From Synechococcus sp. WH 7805 (GTDB lineage: Bacteria > Cyanobacteriota > Cyanobacteriia > PCC-6307 > Cyanobiaceae): a DNA stretch of 64,000 bases. This document shows positions 1-8,243 of this stretch, piece after piece. Location: the NCBI RefSeq assembly GCF_000153285.1, contig NZ_CH724168.1, forward strand, positions 1,784,681 through 1,848,680, written 5' to 3'. Numbering within the stretch: position 1 is the stretch's first letter; every line of letters begins with the position of its first letter. The position numbers were made by a program, and so were the translations under genes. Below the pieces are notes generated by a model, which did no database searches, was not told where the DNA came from, and was given only the letters and a program-made list of their open reading frames with translations.

Positions 1-505
1 GCCGTCTGCGAGGCCAGCGTCGGGGCCATTCAGCGGGCAGAGGATCACCATCAAGGATCAGATGCAGCCAAACACTGGTTTCCAGCCCAAGGAGAACAGC
101 GAGTAGTGGACTGGGATGTTGGCGCACCCATTGAAGAACCACCGGAAGTCCCTCGCTGGGTGTGGGGTACAACCAGCCAGGGAGGGCGGTCAGTCCGAAC
201 CAGACCACCATCGCAATGGTCATCAACCAGGTCAGTCGCAGTCCTGTGCCGATCAAAGGTCCATGGGAGAACAGTGACCGATGCGGGATCAGCGTTCGGT
301 AGGGACGCCAGATCCAGCCCAGTGGTCCCCACCGCTTCAGAGCTCTCGAGCGGGTATCGAGATCGGGAGAGAGCCAGAGCCCTCCCCAGGCGAAGGCCGC
401 GGCTGTGAGTACGCCCATCCCCAAGCCCAGCCATAACCCCGAGAGCAGGCCAGCGGGCACACAGACCATCAGTGTGGCGCGGTCATGATCCCGACCCAAG
501 GCCAT
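1..505 (-). CDS. DUF2227-type putative metal-binding membrane protein (partial, runs off left edge)
   Basis: The minus-strand frame is open from an ATG at 505 to the window edge, giving 168 residues. An in-frame TGA lies three codons upstream of this ATG, which fixes the start. Visible features are an N-terminal GRDHDRAT motif, a hydrophobic segment at about residues 12-45, then WLSPDLDTRS, a Trp-rich KRWGPLGWIWRPY stretch and IPHRSLFSHGP. This spacing of His and Asp residues (HD, SPDLD, HRS..SHG) matches the cyanobacterial DUF2227 'putative metal-binding' membrane family. A second hydrophobic segment and a late ETSVWLHLILDGD motif follow. The molecular role is unknown. The family is usually only slightly longer, so little is missing. 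The gene reads away from the tRNA-Val next door. Confidence 0.8.
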   Translation of the reverse strand, partial: MALGRDHDRATLMVCVPAGLLSGLWLGLGMGVLTAAAFAWGGLWLSPDLDTRSRALKRWGPLGWIWRPYRTLIPHRSLFSHGPLIGTGLRLTWLMTIAMVVWFGLTALPGWLYPTPSEGLPVVLQWVRQHPSPLLAVLLGLETSVWLHLILDGDPLPAEWPRRWPRRR

Positions 506-559
506 CGCAGTCGTTCATCCGTGACCCAGCCTGCCGCGATCAGGCAGAATCTCAACGTC

Positions 560-631
560 GGGCGATTAGCTCAGCGGTAGAGCACCTCCCTTACAAGGAG
601 ATTGTCGCTGGTTCGATCCCAGCATCGCCCA
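560..631 (+). tRNA. tRNA-Val (anticodon TAC)
   Basis: The 7-bp acceptor stem pairs 560-566 (GGGCGAT) with 624-630 (ATCGCCC), with discriminator A at 631 and no encoded CCA. The D arm holds GCTCAGCGGTAGAGC. The anticodon arm has loop CTTACAA (590-596) with TAC at 592-594, and the T arm is GCTGG-TTCGATC-CCAGC. The outermost anticodon-stem pair (585/601) is a C-A mismatch; the other four pairs are good. The 3' part (586-633) is repeated in diverged form at 2857-2904, so this gene looks like the attachment site of the insertion to its right. Confidence 0.93.
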
Positions 632-633
632 CT
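586..633 (+). repeat. Left copy of a 48-bp direct repeat (3' part of tRNA-Val, attL-like)
   Basis: Bases 586-633 run from the anticodon stem through the end of tRNA-Val plus two bases. They match 2857-2904 in the same orientation at 44 of 48 positions (mismatches at 593, 600, 622 and 630). A 3'-tRNA direct repeat bounding an atypical segment is the classic mark of site-specific integration. Confidence 0.8.
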
Positions 634-1224
634 CCGAGATCAACTGCAGTCACTGCGTTTTGGGCGAACGCCAAAACTGGTTTTGTTGTTTTGCCCATTG
701 TTTTCCGCGCAAAAAAAACGCGCAAAGGCTGGCTGCTCAAAAAAACCTGAGACCTTCACTACGACTGAGATCGGTGCAGCAGTGGTGCCAGGAGGGCTGG
801 GGCTTGAATCCGTGACATACGCATCAGTCAGGTTGTTTGTCCATCGGGAGGGGGATTTTCTTCTTTGTTTGGGAGTTATCCAAAGACCTTTAACACCAAG
901 ATGAGTTTGTGAGGGGCATCCTTGTCGTTCGCGAGAAATCCCCATGCAGTGCACTCCTGACAAGACCAGAGAGGCACTGCTCAAGCTGTAGGCAATCAAA
1001 ACTCTGCCATTTCTGACGGTGTGAAAGTTCTGTCGGGAGATGAATAGCGAGAACCTCTTGCCCTGCTTTCCCTTGTCGGCTTCTGCTGCCGTGAGGATTG
1101 GCGTTATTCAGTCCACCATCAGCGCAATGACAGCAGGTTTTCTTTTGCCCTTTGCTCAGGAGTACAAGAACGATCAGGAGAGATGCTGAGGACCCTTCAA
1201 GGTTCGGCTGCCCGCAAGCAAAAA
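634..1224. other. Gene-poor part of the tRNA-Val island
   Basis: I see no convincing gene here. One short plus-strand frame, 1040-1189 (49 codons), has a GGGAG directly before its ATG and a hydrophobic middle. The purine-rich box touches the start codon, which is poor spacing, so it is not called. The longer open frames in the stretch lack sensible composition or a ribosome-binding site. Confidence 0.4.
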
Positions 1225-1247
1225 AAGGCGGCAGGTGATGCCGCCTT
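1225..1247 (-). terminator. Intrinsic terminator for the minus strand
   Basis: A perfect 9-bp stem, 1225-1233 (AAGGCGGCA) with 1239-1247 (TGCCGCCTT), has a 5-nt loop. Read on the minus strand, the hairpin ends in a run of seven Ts followed by GC. It begins one base after the stop codon of the minus-strand frame 1248-1430, which supports that small frame being a transcribed gene or the tail of one. Confidence 0.75.
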
Positions 1248-1430
1248 CTAGAAGGTGCTAAAGAGTGGATTGGTGAGATCTTTTACCAGCATCACTCGGA
1301 TACGTTTGATTCCTGATCTCACCGACTTAGAAAATCCAGAATAGGCACATTGGATTCCCTTGTTATTCGCTCTGAATGCTTCCAGAACTACTGCATCGAG
1401 GTGGTCGAATGAATTTCGCCATTCCATCAA
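1248..1430 (-). CDS. Small hypothetical protein (60 aa)
   Basis: The frame starts with two Met codons (MMEWRNSFDHLDAV) and ends in LTNPLFSTF. It is not recognised. The main support is position: its stop codon abuts a strong intrinsic terminator of the same orientation. Against it, there is no clear Shine-Dalgarno sequence and no domain. The C-terminal half is basic (SVRSGIKRIRV). It could be a remnant of a longer island gene. Confidence 0.35.
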   Translation of the reverse strand: MMEWRNSFDHLDAVVLEAFRANNKGIQCAYSGFSKSVRSGIKRIRVMLVKDLTNPLFSTF

Positions 1431-1712
1431 TCAACTTTGAGGTTGAGGATTCTATTCAACTACTGAATTGATCTTAAGTATAAAAAGAGCTGGAGGGAAA
1501 ATCAGGCGTTTATTTTGTGACGACTAGAATTGCAGCTATAAAGTGTTTGTTTTTTAAAAAATAAGGGTATTTCATAGCATATTATGGACTGCCTGTGCAA
1601 GAGGTTGTAAAAAATTATACAGTGATTTAAATCGAGTTGATGGTATAGTTATTGTTTAAGTCCAATCCAAGCCGGACAATTTTATTCATGGAGAGTCTTT
1701 CGAGCATTCAAT

Positions 1713-2402
1713 ATGAAAACTTTGTTTTTGCTCGCAGGGGCATCTGGCAGTGGTAAAACAACTCTTCTTCGCAAATCATATTTGAATAGTTTGAGGATTT
1801 TTGGAGAAAAATACCACGAACTATTTTTGTTGACGAATCAAGACCGCAGTGGAAAGGAGTACAAAAAATATGAAGTTGCAAAAGGTAAGCAATCTTACTT
1901 CAAGTCATATCATATACCCAGGCTGAGATTAGAGGAGTCTCTTCCGTCTTGCGTTCTCATTCATATAGATATTACTTTCGTCTTAAGGAAGCTCGTGATA
2001 ACTCATTCTGAAAAAATGGATCCATGTCTTTTAAAGGACAATCCATTGTTTTCTGCTAAGAGGCGTGAGGAGGATATTCTTAATAAAAAAAAGAATGATG
2101 TGCTTCTTAGGAATTATTTCAACGATTCTTTTTTTGGCAGATTCGATACTGTCGTTGTCAACACATTATTTTGTGAATTTCGTCGTAATTGCCGGCAAAT
2201 AATGAAAAGAAGTGATGGGATAATGGCCTTGGACTCCGACATTCGGGCTGCCAAGAAAGTTCATTCTGAGTGCTATAAATGCTGGCAGAGGAATCTTGAT
2301 GTTCTTTCTGCGAGTCATTGCTTTTCATCGAGAGTTGTTGGTAGGGATACTCTTCTGGTTGACGGATCTCCTGTAACGAAATCTTACTCAGAAATGCGAT
2401 AA
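1713..2402 (+). CDS. P-loop NTPase/kinase-like protein of unknown function
   Basis: This 229-residue protein opens with MKTLFLLAGASGSGKTTLL, a Walker A motif at residues 9-17 preceded by a hydrophobic beta strand. A second strand (VLIHIDITF, about residue 81) may carry the Walker B acidic residue. A third hydrophobic strand, FDTVVVNTLF, lies near 145. The rest is Lys/Arg-rich and not assignable to a family by eye. The arrangement suggests a small-molecule or zeta-type kinase fold, but no substrate can be named. Codon use is AT-rich, unlike the GC-rich core, and the gene is the sole clear cargo of the tRNA-Val island. The nearest purine-rich box upstream (GGAGAG near 1690) is too far for a typical ribosome-binding site. 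Confidence 0.65.
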   Translation: MKTLFLLAGASGSGKTTLLRKSYLNSLRIFGEKYHELFLLTNQDRSGKEYKKYEVAKGKQSYFKSYHIPRLRLEESLPSCVLIHIDITFVLRKLVITHSEKMDPCLLKDNPLFSAKRREEDILNKKKNDVLLRNYFNDSFFGRFDTVVVNTLFCEFRRNCRQIMKRSDGIMALDSDIRAAKKVHSECYKCWQRNLDVLSASHCFSSRVVGRDTLLVDGSPVTKSYSEMR

Positions 2403-2856
2403 ATTTCCTGGCGATTGTCGGTATTTTCGTTGCTGACTTGTGAGACTTATGCAAAGTCGCTGTGAGCTCTCCTGGTTGCACGTTATCTCGAGCACTCGCA
2501 AGCCTCTCCATCGCCATTGTGATCTCGGTAAGCAAATCTCTGATTGAGCACGATCTGCGCCTCACTCCAGAAGCCGATCTCGCTGCAGCGATACCTTTCA
2601 CTTCCGGAGCCATCGCTGCCCCAAGATGACTGTGATGGCAGTGCTGTTTTATTACGTGATGCTTCTGTTGCAGATCCGACGGCTGCTCCCTTCTTGCTGT
2701 CAGGAATGACAACGAGGGATGCCTCATGTCGCGTGATTGTTCCTTAAAGGTTAATCAGTGGCCCTGCGGTTTTGGCGACGCGGCCTGTTTGTGCACACTT
2801 CTGAGCACAGTTTTTCAAGTTTCCCCGAGACTTGTTGCAGTGAAGTAAAAGTTAAG
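2403..2856. other. Island right flank without a recognisable gene
   Basis: About 450 bp between the P-loop gene and the right tRNA-derived repeat. Open frames on both strands are short, overlap one another, and show no domain or ribosome-binding site. Base composition returns gradually toward that of the core. I see nothing functional in it. Confidence 0.4.
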
Positions 2857-2904
2857 CTCCCTTTCAAGGAAATTGTCGCTGGTTCGATCCCAACATCGCC
2901 TACT
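2857..2904 (+). repeat. Right copy of the 48-bp repeat: diverged 3' tRNA-Val fragment (attR-like)
   Basis: It matches 586-633 at 44 of 48 positions. It lacks the acceptor 5' strand and the D arm, so it cannot be a tRNA. The anticodon-equivalent base has changed (TAC to TTC) and an acceptor base is altered. This degree of change suggests the duplication is old and no longer under selection. It ends 24 bp before the zur stop codon. Confidence 0.8.
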
Positions 2905-2928
2905 TCAATTCAGGGTTTGGCTGTGTGT

Positions 2929-3336
2929 TCAGCGCCGATCTCGGCAGCTGTGACAGAGGCCGAAAAATTCCAAGGTGTGGAAGATCACATCGAAATCCTT
3001 CGCTTCTGGGGCCTCCACGTGCAGACCATGGATCGGGCAGTGTTCAAGACGTTCCGTCTTGCCGCAGTCCACACAGGTGAGGTGATGTTGGTCACGCTCC
3101 ACTGGCGCATAGAGGGCTTCACCCGTGGGCAGATGACGACAGCGCACTTTCCCTTGCCGCTGCAGTTGGCGCAGGTTCCTGTACACCGTGGCCAGTCCCA
3201 TCGCTCCAGGTTTGTCCTGGAGGCAGCGATAAAGCTGCTGGCCTGTCATTTCCTGCTCGGAGCGTTGCAGTGCCTCTAGCAGTTTCAGCTGGCGATCACG
3301 GCCAGCATTTCCACGTTCCATCGTCGTTGTGTTCAC
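2929..3336 (-). CDS. zur: Zinc uptake regulator Zur (Fur family)
   Basis: The 135-residue Fur-family repressor senses Zn(II) and represses zinc-import genes. The DNA-binding half contains GLATVYRNLRQL (about residues 47-58). The metal-binding half shows HHLTCVDCG, CPIHGL, and HTLEFFGLCHSC with paired CxxC structural-zinc sites. The GEALY and HTLEFFGLC signatures match cyanobacterial Zur rather than Fur or PerR. The start is a GTG at 3336, with an alternative in-frame ATG five codons in. The GTG overlaps the TGA of the upstream dehydrogenase (GTGA), so the two are probably translationally coupled. The downstream side is bounded by the island's right repeat. Confidence 0.87.
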   Translation of the reverse strand: MNTTTMERGNAGRDRQLKLLEALQRSEQEMTGQQLYRCLQDKPGAMGLATVYRNLRQLQRQGKVRCRHLPTGEALYAPVERDQHHLTCVDCGKTERLEHCPIHGLHVEAPEAKDFDVIFHTLEFFGLCHSCRDRR

Positions 3337-4253
3337 ACTGCAGCGCTGTGATGCTCAGTCAGTGATTCACTCACTGTCCAGAGGCGCTGCCTCTGGTGTT
3401 GATCCTTGGCGGCACGGGCCACCGGCTGTTGTTTGGGGGCACCGCGCATTCCGCCCAGTTGACCGGGGCCGTAGTGCTCACCGCCTCCGGCAGCGCTTGC
3501 CGTGGCGGCATAGAGCTGGGGCAGGGCTCCTTGAGCAGCGCTCTGGAAGAGAGGATCCATCAGTCGATAGGCCAGGGCTTCCTGCCAGGCTCCTGTAGCG
3601 GCTACCGACACCGGTTGCAGGTTGGTGCGAGCCAGTCCTGGGTGGGCTGCGAGGGATCGCACCGCACTTCCGGAGGCCTGCAGCCGCTGATTCAGTTCCA
3701 AGGCGAACATCACATTCGCGAGCTTGCTCTGGGAATAGGCCTTCCAGCGGTCGTAGCGCTGCTCTCCCTGGAGGTCGTCCCAGGCCATCGCTCCGAAATA
3801 TTGGGCACCGGAGGTCACCGTGACAACCCGCGCCTGCGGGCGGTTGTTCATCAAGGGCAGCAGAGCTTGAGTTAGGGCGAAGTGACCCAGGTGATTCACC
3901 GCGAACTGCATTTCATGGCCCTGCTGGCTGAGCATGCGTGGAGGAGCCATCAGCCCGGCGTTGTTGATCAGAAGGTCCAGACGTCCATAACGGTCCGCCA
4001 CGTCCCTCGCGCAACGCGCCACGCTGGTCAGATCCGAGAGATCCAGCTCAAAAAGATCCAACCCTGAACCGCCTGCCTCGAGCAGCAGGGCACGGGCTGC
4101 TTCACCCTTGCGAGCGCTGCGGCAGCCCATCAGCACGGTGCAGCCACGGCCGATGAGTGCCCGCGTGGTTTCCAACCCAAGGCCGCTGTTCGCTCCTGTG
4201 ACCAGGGCGACCCGACCTTGCTGATCAGGCATGTCTTCGATGGTCCAACCCAT
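3333..4253 (-). CDS. Short-chain dehydrogenase/reductase
   Basis: A 306-residue NAD(P)-dependent oxidoreductase with Rossmann motif TGANSGLG (19-26), CRSARKG after the second strand (a basic pattern favouring NADPH), NNAG (97-100) and the catalytic YSQSK (173-177). It resembles the protochlorophyllide-reductase/retinol-dehydrogenase-like branch of the SDR family, but it is too short and lacks other features needed to call POR. The substrate is unknown. The Gln/His-rich tail is unremarkable. It overlaps zur by 4 nt, which may place it under the same promoter; whether it responds to zinc is speculation. Confidence 0.8.
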   Translation of the reverse strand: MGWTIEDMPDQQGRVALVTGANSGLGLETTRALIGRGCTVLMGCRSARKGEAARALLLEAGGSGLDLFELDLSDLTSVARCARDVADRYGRLDLLINNAGLMAPPRMLSQQGHEMQFAVNHLGHFALTQALLPLMNNRPQARVVTVTSGAQYFGAMAWDDLQGEQRYDRWKAYSQSKLANVMFALELNQRLQASGSAVRSLAAHPGLARTNLQPVSVAATGAWQEALAYRLMDPLFQSAAQGALPQLYAATASAAGGGEHYGPGQLGGMRGAPKQQPVARAAKDQHQRQRLWTVSESLTEHHSAAV

Positions 4254-4295
4254 GGAGTGGGAAAGTCAGCGTTGGGTTCAGTCTCGCTGGTTGGA

Positions 4296-4553
4296 TCAGT
4301 CCTCGGGGAACAGCAGCCCTGCCAGTTCGTCCGCATCCACGTCGTAGACCCTTGCCAAAGAGGTTTCGATGGCACTGGTCACTTCACCGGGAAGAAAGCG
4401 CATCGCGTTCAGGGCATCTTCGGTGATCTCGTCCGTGAGGAGGGTGTCCTCGCTGTCCAGTTTTTCGTCGTTGATCACCGCCATCACCCAGCTCTGATAG
4501 GCGTACACCAGATCCGAGAATTCGAGTTCGGGATCGTTGAGATCCAGGGTCAT
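4296..4553 (-). CDS. Acidic conserved hypothetical protein (85 aa)
   Basis: A compact acidic protein (MTLDLNDPELEFSDLVYAY at the start, ELAGLLFPED at the end), rich in Asp/Glu and helix-forming residues, without Cys or membrane segments. Length, composition and clean ATG start look like a real gene. It resembles small conserved proteins of picocyanobacteria, but I know no function. It lies upstream of the SDR gene on the same strand (42 bp gap) and may be the first gene of the SDR-zur operon. Confidence 0.7.
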   Translation of the reverse strand: MTLDLNDPELEFSDLVYAYQSWVMAVINDEKLDSEDTLLTDEITEDALNAMRFLPGEVTSAIETSLARVYDVDADELAGLLFPED

Positions 4554-4620
4554 TGTCAGGCTCAGCGCGCTGCACCAGTCTGACCTCCGGGGAGGAGGAT
4601 GTCTTCAGCTGAGCATCAGG

Positions 4621-5079
4621 ATGGGTTTACCGGATTCCGAACAGCTCCAGGGCACCCTGGTGGATTTCGCCTTTGGTGAGCTGATTCGACAGAACCGCGA
4701 GAGTTTTCAGCCGCTTTGGACGGTGGACAGCTGGGCCAAACTGATGATCTGGCTGGCTTTGAACTGCGGTCTGTCAGGTGACACCGAAAGCCTGGAGCAT
4801 TTCGCCGTTGCTCTTGGCGAACGGATCACATCGCGGTTGCGGCGCACGTTTTTTGAACGGGAGCTGCCTGATCTTGAGCTTCAGGTTCTCGCGGATCCGG
4901 CTGAGCAGCAGGTGTTGCTTCTGTCTCAGGATCCGGGTGATCCCTCGGTTCTGGCCCCCGATCGCCTCCAGAGGGCACTCGAGAGAGTCTCTTTGATCCA
5001 AAAGGTGGTGCAGGATCAGGGGCGATGGCAGCAGCTGGAGGGGGTAGTGGCCATTCCCTGGGAGGACGACTGTGATTAA
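4621..5079 (+). CDS. Conserved hypothetical protein (152 aa)
   Basis: The start is taken at ATG 4621 (MGLPDSEQLQ). The open frame extends further upstream, but that part would overlap the divergent acidic-protein gene and has poor composition. The protein is soluble and mostly helical by appearance, with FGELIRQNRESFQPLWTVD and a C-terminal ending in IPWEDDCD. No family motif was recognised. Its last codons overlap the GTG start of the 2OG-Fe(II) oxygenase at 5072, so the two are likely co-translated and may be functionally linked. Confidence 0.65.
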   Translation: MGLPDSEQLQGTLVDFAFGELIRQNRESFQPLWTVDSWAKLMIWLALNCGLSGDTESLEHFAVALGERITSRLRRTFFERELPDLELQVLADPAEQQVLLLSQDPGDPSVLAPDRLQRALERVSLIQKVVQDQGRWQQLEGVVAIPWEDDCD

Positions 5080-5710
5080 GCAGGCCCCCTTGATCGCTTC
5101 TTACCGCAATGCCGGCTTCGAGGCTGTCGCTGATGCCGTGATGGCCTTCTTTGATCGTCGTACGGATCTCCAACGACCAGGCATTGCCTTCGGCTCTGAC
5201 GGCGATGCGGAACCCGCGAAGGTGAGCACAGACATCAGCCTCGTGGCCATCGATCGCACCGATGCCGAGGCCTTTGCCTTTGCAGAGGTGATTCTGCGTG
5301 GGGTCAGTGCCGCGCTTGTCCGCTACTTGGACGAACGGCCCCTCTTTCGGCAGGTGTGTCCGGATCAGGAGTTGTTCGTGATGCCCATCTTCAATCTGCA
5401 GCGTTATGCCCCTGGGGAGGGTTTCCGGCAGTGGCATTGCGACTGGACGATCAGCGATGAGGCCACCGAACCGGTGCACCGTGTTCTCGCCTGGATTCTT
5501 TATTGCGACACCGTGCCTGAGGCTGGTACCGAGTTTCATTGGCAGCACCATCACGAAGCCGCCGAGCGGGGCAAGTTGATTCTTTTCCCGGCTGGTCCCA
5601 GTCACATTCACCGGGGCCGTATCACCAAGACCCACAGCAAAACAATTGCAACGGGGTGGATCAATGCCGGGGCTTCTAAGGCCTTTCTCGCGCGTCTGTC
5701 TCGCTCATGA
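5072..5710 (+). CDS. 2OG-Fe(II) dioxygenase family protein (prolyl-4-hydroxylase-like)
   Basis: A 212-residue protein from a GTG start inside the upstream gene. The double-stranded beta-helix iron site is visible: HCD (H122, D124) after LQRYAPGEGFRQW, and a distal His in PAGPSHIHRG (178 or 180), with a following basic residue suited to the 2-oxoglutarate carboxylate. Such enzymes hydroxylate proteins or small molecules using O2 and 2-oxoglutarate; the target cannot be told. The length is typical of bacterial P4H-like members. The 3' end overlaps the convergent MscS gene by 35 bp. Confidence 0.8.
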   Translation: MIKQAPLIASYRNAGFEAVADAVMAFFDRRTDLQRPGIAFGSDGDAEPAKVSTDISLVAIDRTDAEAFAFAEVILRGVSAALVRYLDERPLFRQVCPDQELFVMPIFNLQRYAPGEGFRQWHCDWTISDEATEPVHRVLAWILYCDTVPEAGTEFHWQHHHEAAERGKLILFPAGPSHIHRGRITKTHSKTIATGWINAGASKAFLARLSRS

Positions 5711-6935
5711 GCTGTCGATTCTTTTGAATCGTGTTCACCTGCTGCGGGAAAGGAATTTCGATACCTTCACGTTTGAACGCCGTCCAGATCGCCTGATTCA
5801 CTTCGCTCACGATGGTGATGTTGGTCATGGGATCGGCGATCCAGTAGCGCAGCGAGTATTCGATTGCCGATGCTCCATACGTCATCTGCAGGGCTCTTGG
5901 GGCGGGATTCTTCAACACCTTGGGAACATTCAGGGCAGTTTCCTCCAGCAGCTGCAACACCTGGCGTGGATCGTGCCGATAGGCGGCATGAATGCGAATC
6001 TCGCTCCGGCGTAGGCGGTCAGTGGCGGTGTAACTGGTGGCCTGAGCCGTGAAGAACATCTGATTGGGAATCAGGAGTTCCGCGTTGTCGCGATCGCGCC
6101 ACAGCAGGGTGGCTCTGAGGCCAAGCTTTCGGACCTCACAGGGGTCGTTATCGACCATCAGCACTTCGCCTGGACGGACGGATCCTTCAAACAGGAGCCA
6201 GATGCCACTGATGAAGTTGGAAAAGACTTCCTTGATCCCGAAGCCCAGGCCGACGGAGAGTCCTCCAGCGATCGCTACCAGGGCGGTTCCATTCAGGCCG
6301 ATGTGAAATCCCACAGCCGTGACTCCGATACCAACGACCACGTAGCGGATGATCAGTTCAATAGCCTTACGACTTCCCTCGGAATAGCCGAGTATTTTTT
6401 GCATCAACCAGGAAACACCAGCCGTGGGGGGACCTGTGCCCACGAGCAACAGATAGCTCACGAGTAGGGATGTGAACAATTTGCCCAAGGTGAGCGAAAC
6501 GCCGAACACCTGGCCGAGTTCAATCACCGATAGATCTTTAATGCTGTCAAGCCGATTGATGAACATCAGCACCACGGTGGTGAGGTACAGAGGCTTGACC
6601 AGTCGACTCTGTAGTTCATGCACCCTCGGTACAGGCATCAGTTGCTGGAGTAGACCATCCAGCAAGCTCAGAAAGTTCCACCCAAGCCAGCTCAAACCCA
6701 GGTAGCTCAGCAGCCCTGCATCCCAGCCCAGGCTCTTCGCCAAGGCACTGATCAGCCCCAGTCCAGCTGGGGCGATCAGGAGGCTCAGAGGCTTGGGAAT
6801 CGTCTTCAGCCTGGGGTGTTGTCGCAGAAAGCGCCAAGCCATCACCAGCGCAATAATCAGCAGCAGTTGAAACACGATCGAGGCGCGCTGCAGATAACCC
6901 AGCCAACCGATGATTTCCCAGAACAGCTGATTCAT
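5676..6935 (-). CDS. MscS-type channel, pair A
   Basis: This 419-residue membrane protein has several N-terminal hydrophobic segments before the pore helix. The MscS TM3 equivalent is glycine-rich (AIAGGLSVGLGFGIKE, 221-236), followed by SNFISGIWLLFEGSVRPGE and the beta-domain entry DNDPCEVRKLGLR (263-274), then ELLIPNQMFF. The C terminus carries EGIEIPFPQ. The family opens under membrane tension to release small solutes. Unlike E. coli MscS (286 aa, 3 TM), it has extra N-terminal helices. Its ATG overlaps the TGA of the lipoprotein gene 6932-8188. Paralogues at 11006-12253 and 17390-18742 share the Pro-Cys of the DPC motif and the IPFPQ end. Confidence 0.88.
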   Translation of the reverse strand: MNQLFWEIIGWLGYLQRASIVFQLLLIIALVMAWRFLRQHPRLKTIPKPLSLLIAPAGLGLISALAKSLGWDAGLLSYLGLSWLGWNFLSLLDGLLQQLMPVPRVHELQSRLVKPLYLTTVVLMFINRLDSIKDLSVIELGQVFGVSLTLGKLFTSLLVSYLLLVGTGPPTAGVSWLMQKILGYSEGSRKAIELIIRYVVVGIGVTAVGFHIGLNGTALVAIAGGLSVGLGFGIKEVFSNFISGIWLLFEGSVRPGEVLMVDNDPCEVRKLGLRATLLWRDRDNAELLIPNQMFFTAQATSYTATDRLRRSEIRIHAAYRHDPRQVLQLLEETALNVPKVLKNPAPRALQMTYGASAIEYSLRYWIADPMTNITIVSEVNQAIWTAFKREGIEIPFPQQVNTIQKNRQLMSETDARERP

Positions 6936-8188
6936 GACTCCTGGCTCAGAATCGAAATGAGTTCATCGGTAGTGGTTTGAGGTTGGCTGACGCCAAACAC
7001 GAGCGGAATCAGAAGATTTGTCATCGTCTCGGTGGTCGGTCCGTCTCCCTCGATGGCGGTCAGGTTGTCTCCCTGGATCTGTGAATCTTTCAGAGCCAAC
7101 TCCAAAGCGGCTAGGTTTTTTGAACTTTTCGTGGCAATCATCACGTCAGGATTCACGGGCACGAATGACGTTGACAACAGCGAAAGATTTCTCTGTAAAA
7201 GTGGATTGGTGACGTAATCACTCAGGGCGATTGCGATTGAGCGTTGGTGTGCACTTGAGTCTTTGCCTAAGGCCAGAACACGAAGCAAATTCATGGGTGC
7301 TGCCGATCCGTTGGGTCCACTCGGCAACGGAGCAATGCCGAGGTCGTCGCCGAGTCGGTCTTTCAGACGAAAGAGCATGTCTGAGGTGCAGCTGATCCAA
7401 TCCAGTTCTCGATTGCCGAGCAGTGTGGTCAGCTGACCTTGGTTTTCAAAAAAGGTGAGATTCCGTTGATTGCTGGCTTGTTGCAACCAGGTCAGCCAGC
7501 CGGTGATGCGATCGCGTTGGTCGGCTGATAAGGATTGGTTGCGGGCTGCAGCAGCGAGTGCTGGTAGAGCATTGAGACTCCCTGCCGTCCACAACACCTC
7601 ATTCATGGCAACGGAAAGGCCTACGCGAGCGCCTGCAGCACCAACCTGAAGCAGTTCGTTCAAAGTCTGCGGTGGCGCTGCGATGGCCTGGGTGTTGAAG
7701 CAGGCGATCTGTGGGTACAGCACCAAGGGCTGCCCTGCCAGTCGTCCATCTTGAAGGCGCACGTGTTTGAGAATGCCGGGGTCTGTCTGTTTGCTGCTGC
7801 GCTCGGTTTGTGGCAAGGGATCCGTGAGCCCCTCGCGAAGGAGTGCTTTCGCTTGCTGTGCATCAGTCAGGACTAGATCCGGTCCAAGATCTGCCTCACT
7901 GCGACTGCGCAGCTCAGCCATCAGCATCGAGCGCCGGTAAAGAGCCAGCTGCACCTGAACATTTGGGTACAGCTTCTGAAAATTGGAGACGATCAGTTCG
8001 ACCCGCTGTCTCGCGTCTTTCTGCGTGTCACTGCTGATGCGGTCGTCTTTGCCGATCACCATCGCCACGTACAGCATCACAGGCGTTGCCGTTGATAACG
8101 CGCTGCAACTACTCAGGGCCAGGGCAACGAGAAGCAGTCCTGCTGTGATCCGCAGGTTCACGATCAAGGGTCGAGATGCTGGCGCCAT
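6932..8188 (-). CDS. Solute-binding-like lipoprotein, pair A
   Basis: The start is set at ATG 8188 ([11 protein letters not shown]), which puts a signal peptide right at the N terminus; an upstream extension would overlap valS control sequence. The lipobox is LSSC with Cys28, so the mature protein is probably lipid-anchored. The body resembles family-1 extracellular solute-binding proteins ([13 protein letters not shown]). Shared with the other two paralogues are [24 protein letters not shown] and LGKDSS. Only two Cys remain after the lipid Cys (in ACF and ISC). It overlaps the MscS gene (ATGA) and has no ABC permease or ATPase in its operon. The ligand is unknown. Confidence 0.83.
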   Translation of the reverse strand: MAPASRPLIVNLRITAGLLLVALALSSCSALSTATPVMLYVAMVIGKDDRISSDTQKDARQRVELIVSNFQKLYPNVQVQLALYRRSMLMAELRSRSEADLGPDLVLTDAQQAKALLREGLTDPLPQTERSSKQTDPGILKHVRLQDGRLAGQPLVLYPQIACFNTQAIAAPPQTLNELLQVGAAGARVGLSVAMNEVLWTAGSLNALPALAAAARNQSLSADQRDRITGWLTWLQQASNQRNLTFFENQGQLTTLLGNRELDWISCTSDMLFRLKDRLGDDLGIAPLPSGPNGSAAPMNLLRVLALGKDSSAHQRSIAIALSDYVTNPLLQRNLSLLSTSFVPVNPDVMIATKSSKNLAALELALKDSQIQGDNLTAIEGDGPTTETMTNLLIPLVFGVSQPQTTTDELISILSQES

Positions 8189-8243
8189 TCTGAGTTGGCC
8201 GTTCTCTTCTTTGCGAGCATGGCCCACGCATTGCACCGTTTCC

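Larger units (their letters stand above)
634..2904. mobile_element. Putative small tRNA-Val-associated island (decayed, no integrase seen)
   Basis: The segment lies between the intact tRNA-Val and its diverged 3' repeat at 2857-2904. It differs from its surroundings: coding density is very low, the interior (about 1430-2400) is AT-rich, and its only convincing gene is a P-loop ATPase on an AT-rich stretch. Immediately outside the right repeat, normal dense core genes resume with zur 24 bp away. I see no recombinase, transposase or phage gene, so this would be a remnant or a passenger element mobilised in trans. In picocyanobacteria, tRNA-targeting elements (tycheposons) are known; membership of that class is only a suggestion. 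Confidence 0.55.

Noticed and set aside
1040..1189. 49-codon hydrophobic frame in the island
   Set aside because: The purine-rich box touches the ATG with no spacing, and the frame has no other support.
2158..2727. 189-codon minus-strand frame in the tRNA-Val island
   Set aside because: It overlaps the 3' part of the P-loop gene, has mixed composition and no ribosome-binding site or domain.
2857..2904. A second tRNA-Val gene
   Set aside because: Only the 3' half is present; the acceptor 5' strand and D arm are missing and key bases have changed, so it cannot fold as a tRNA.
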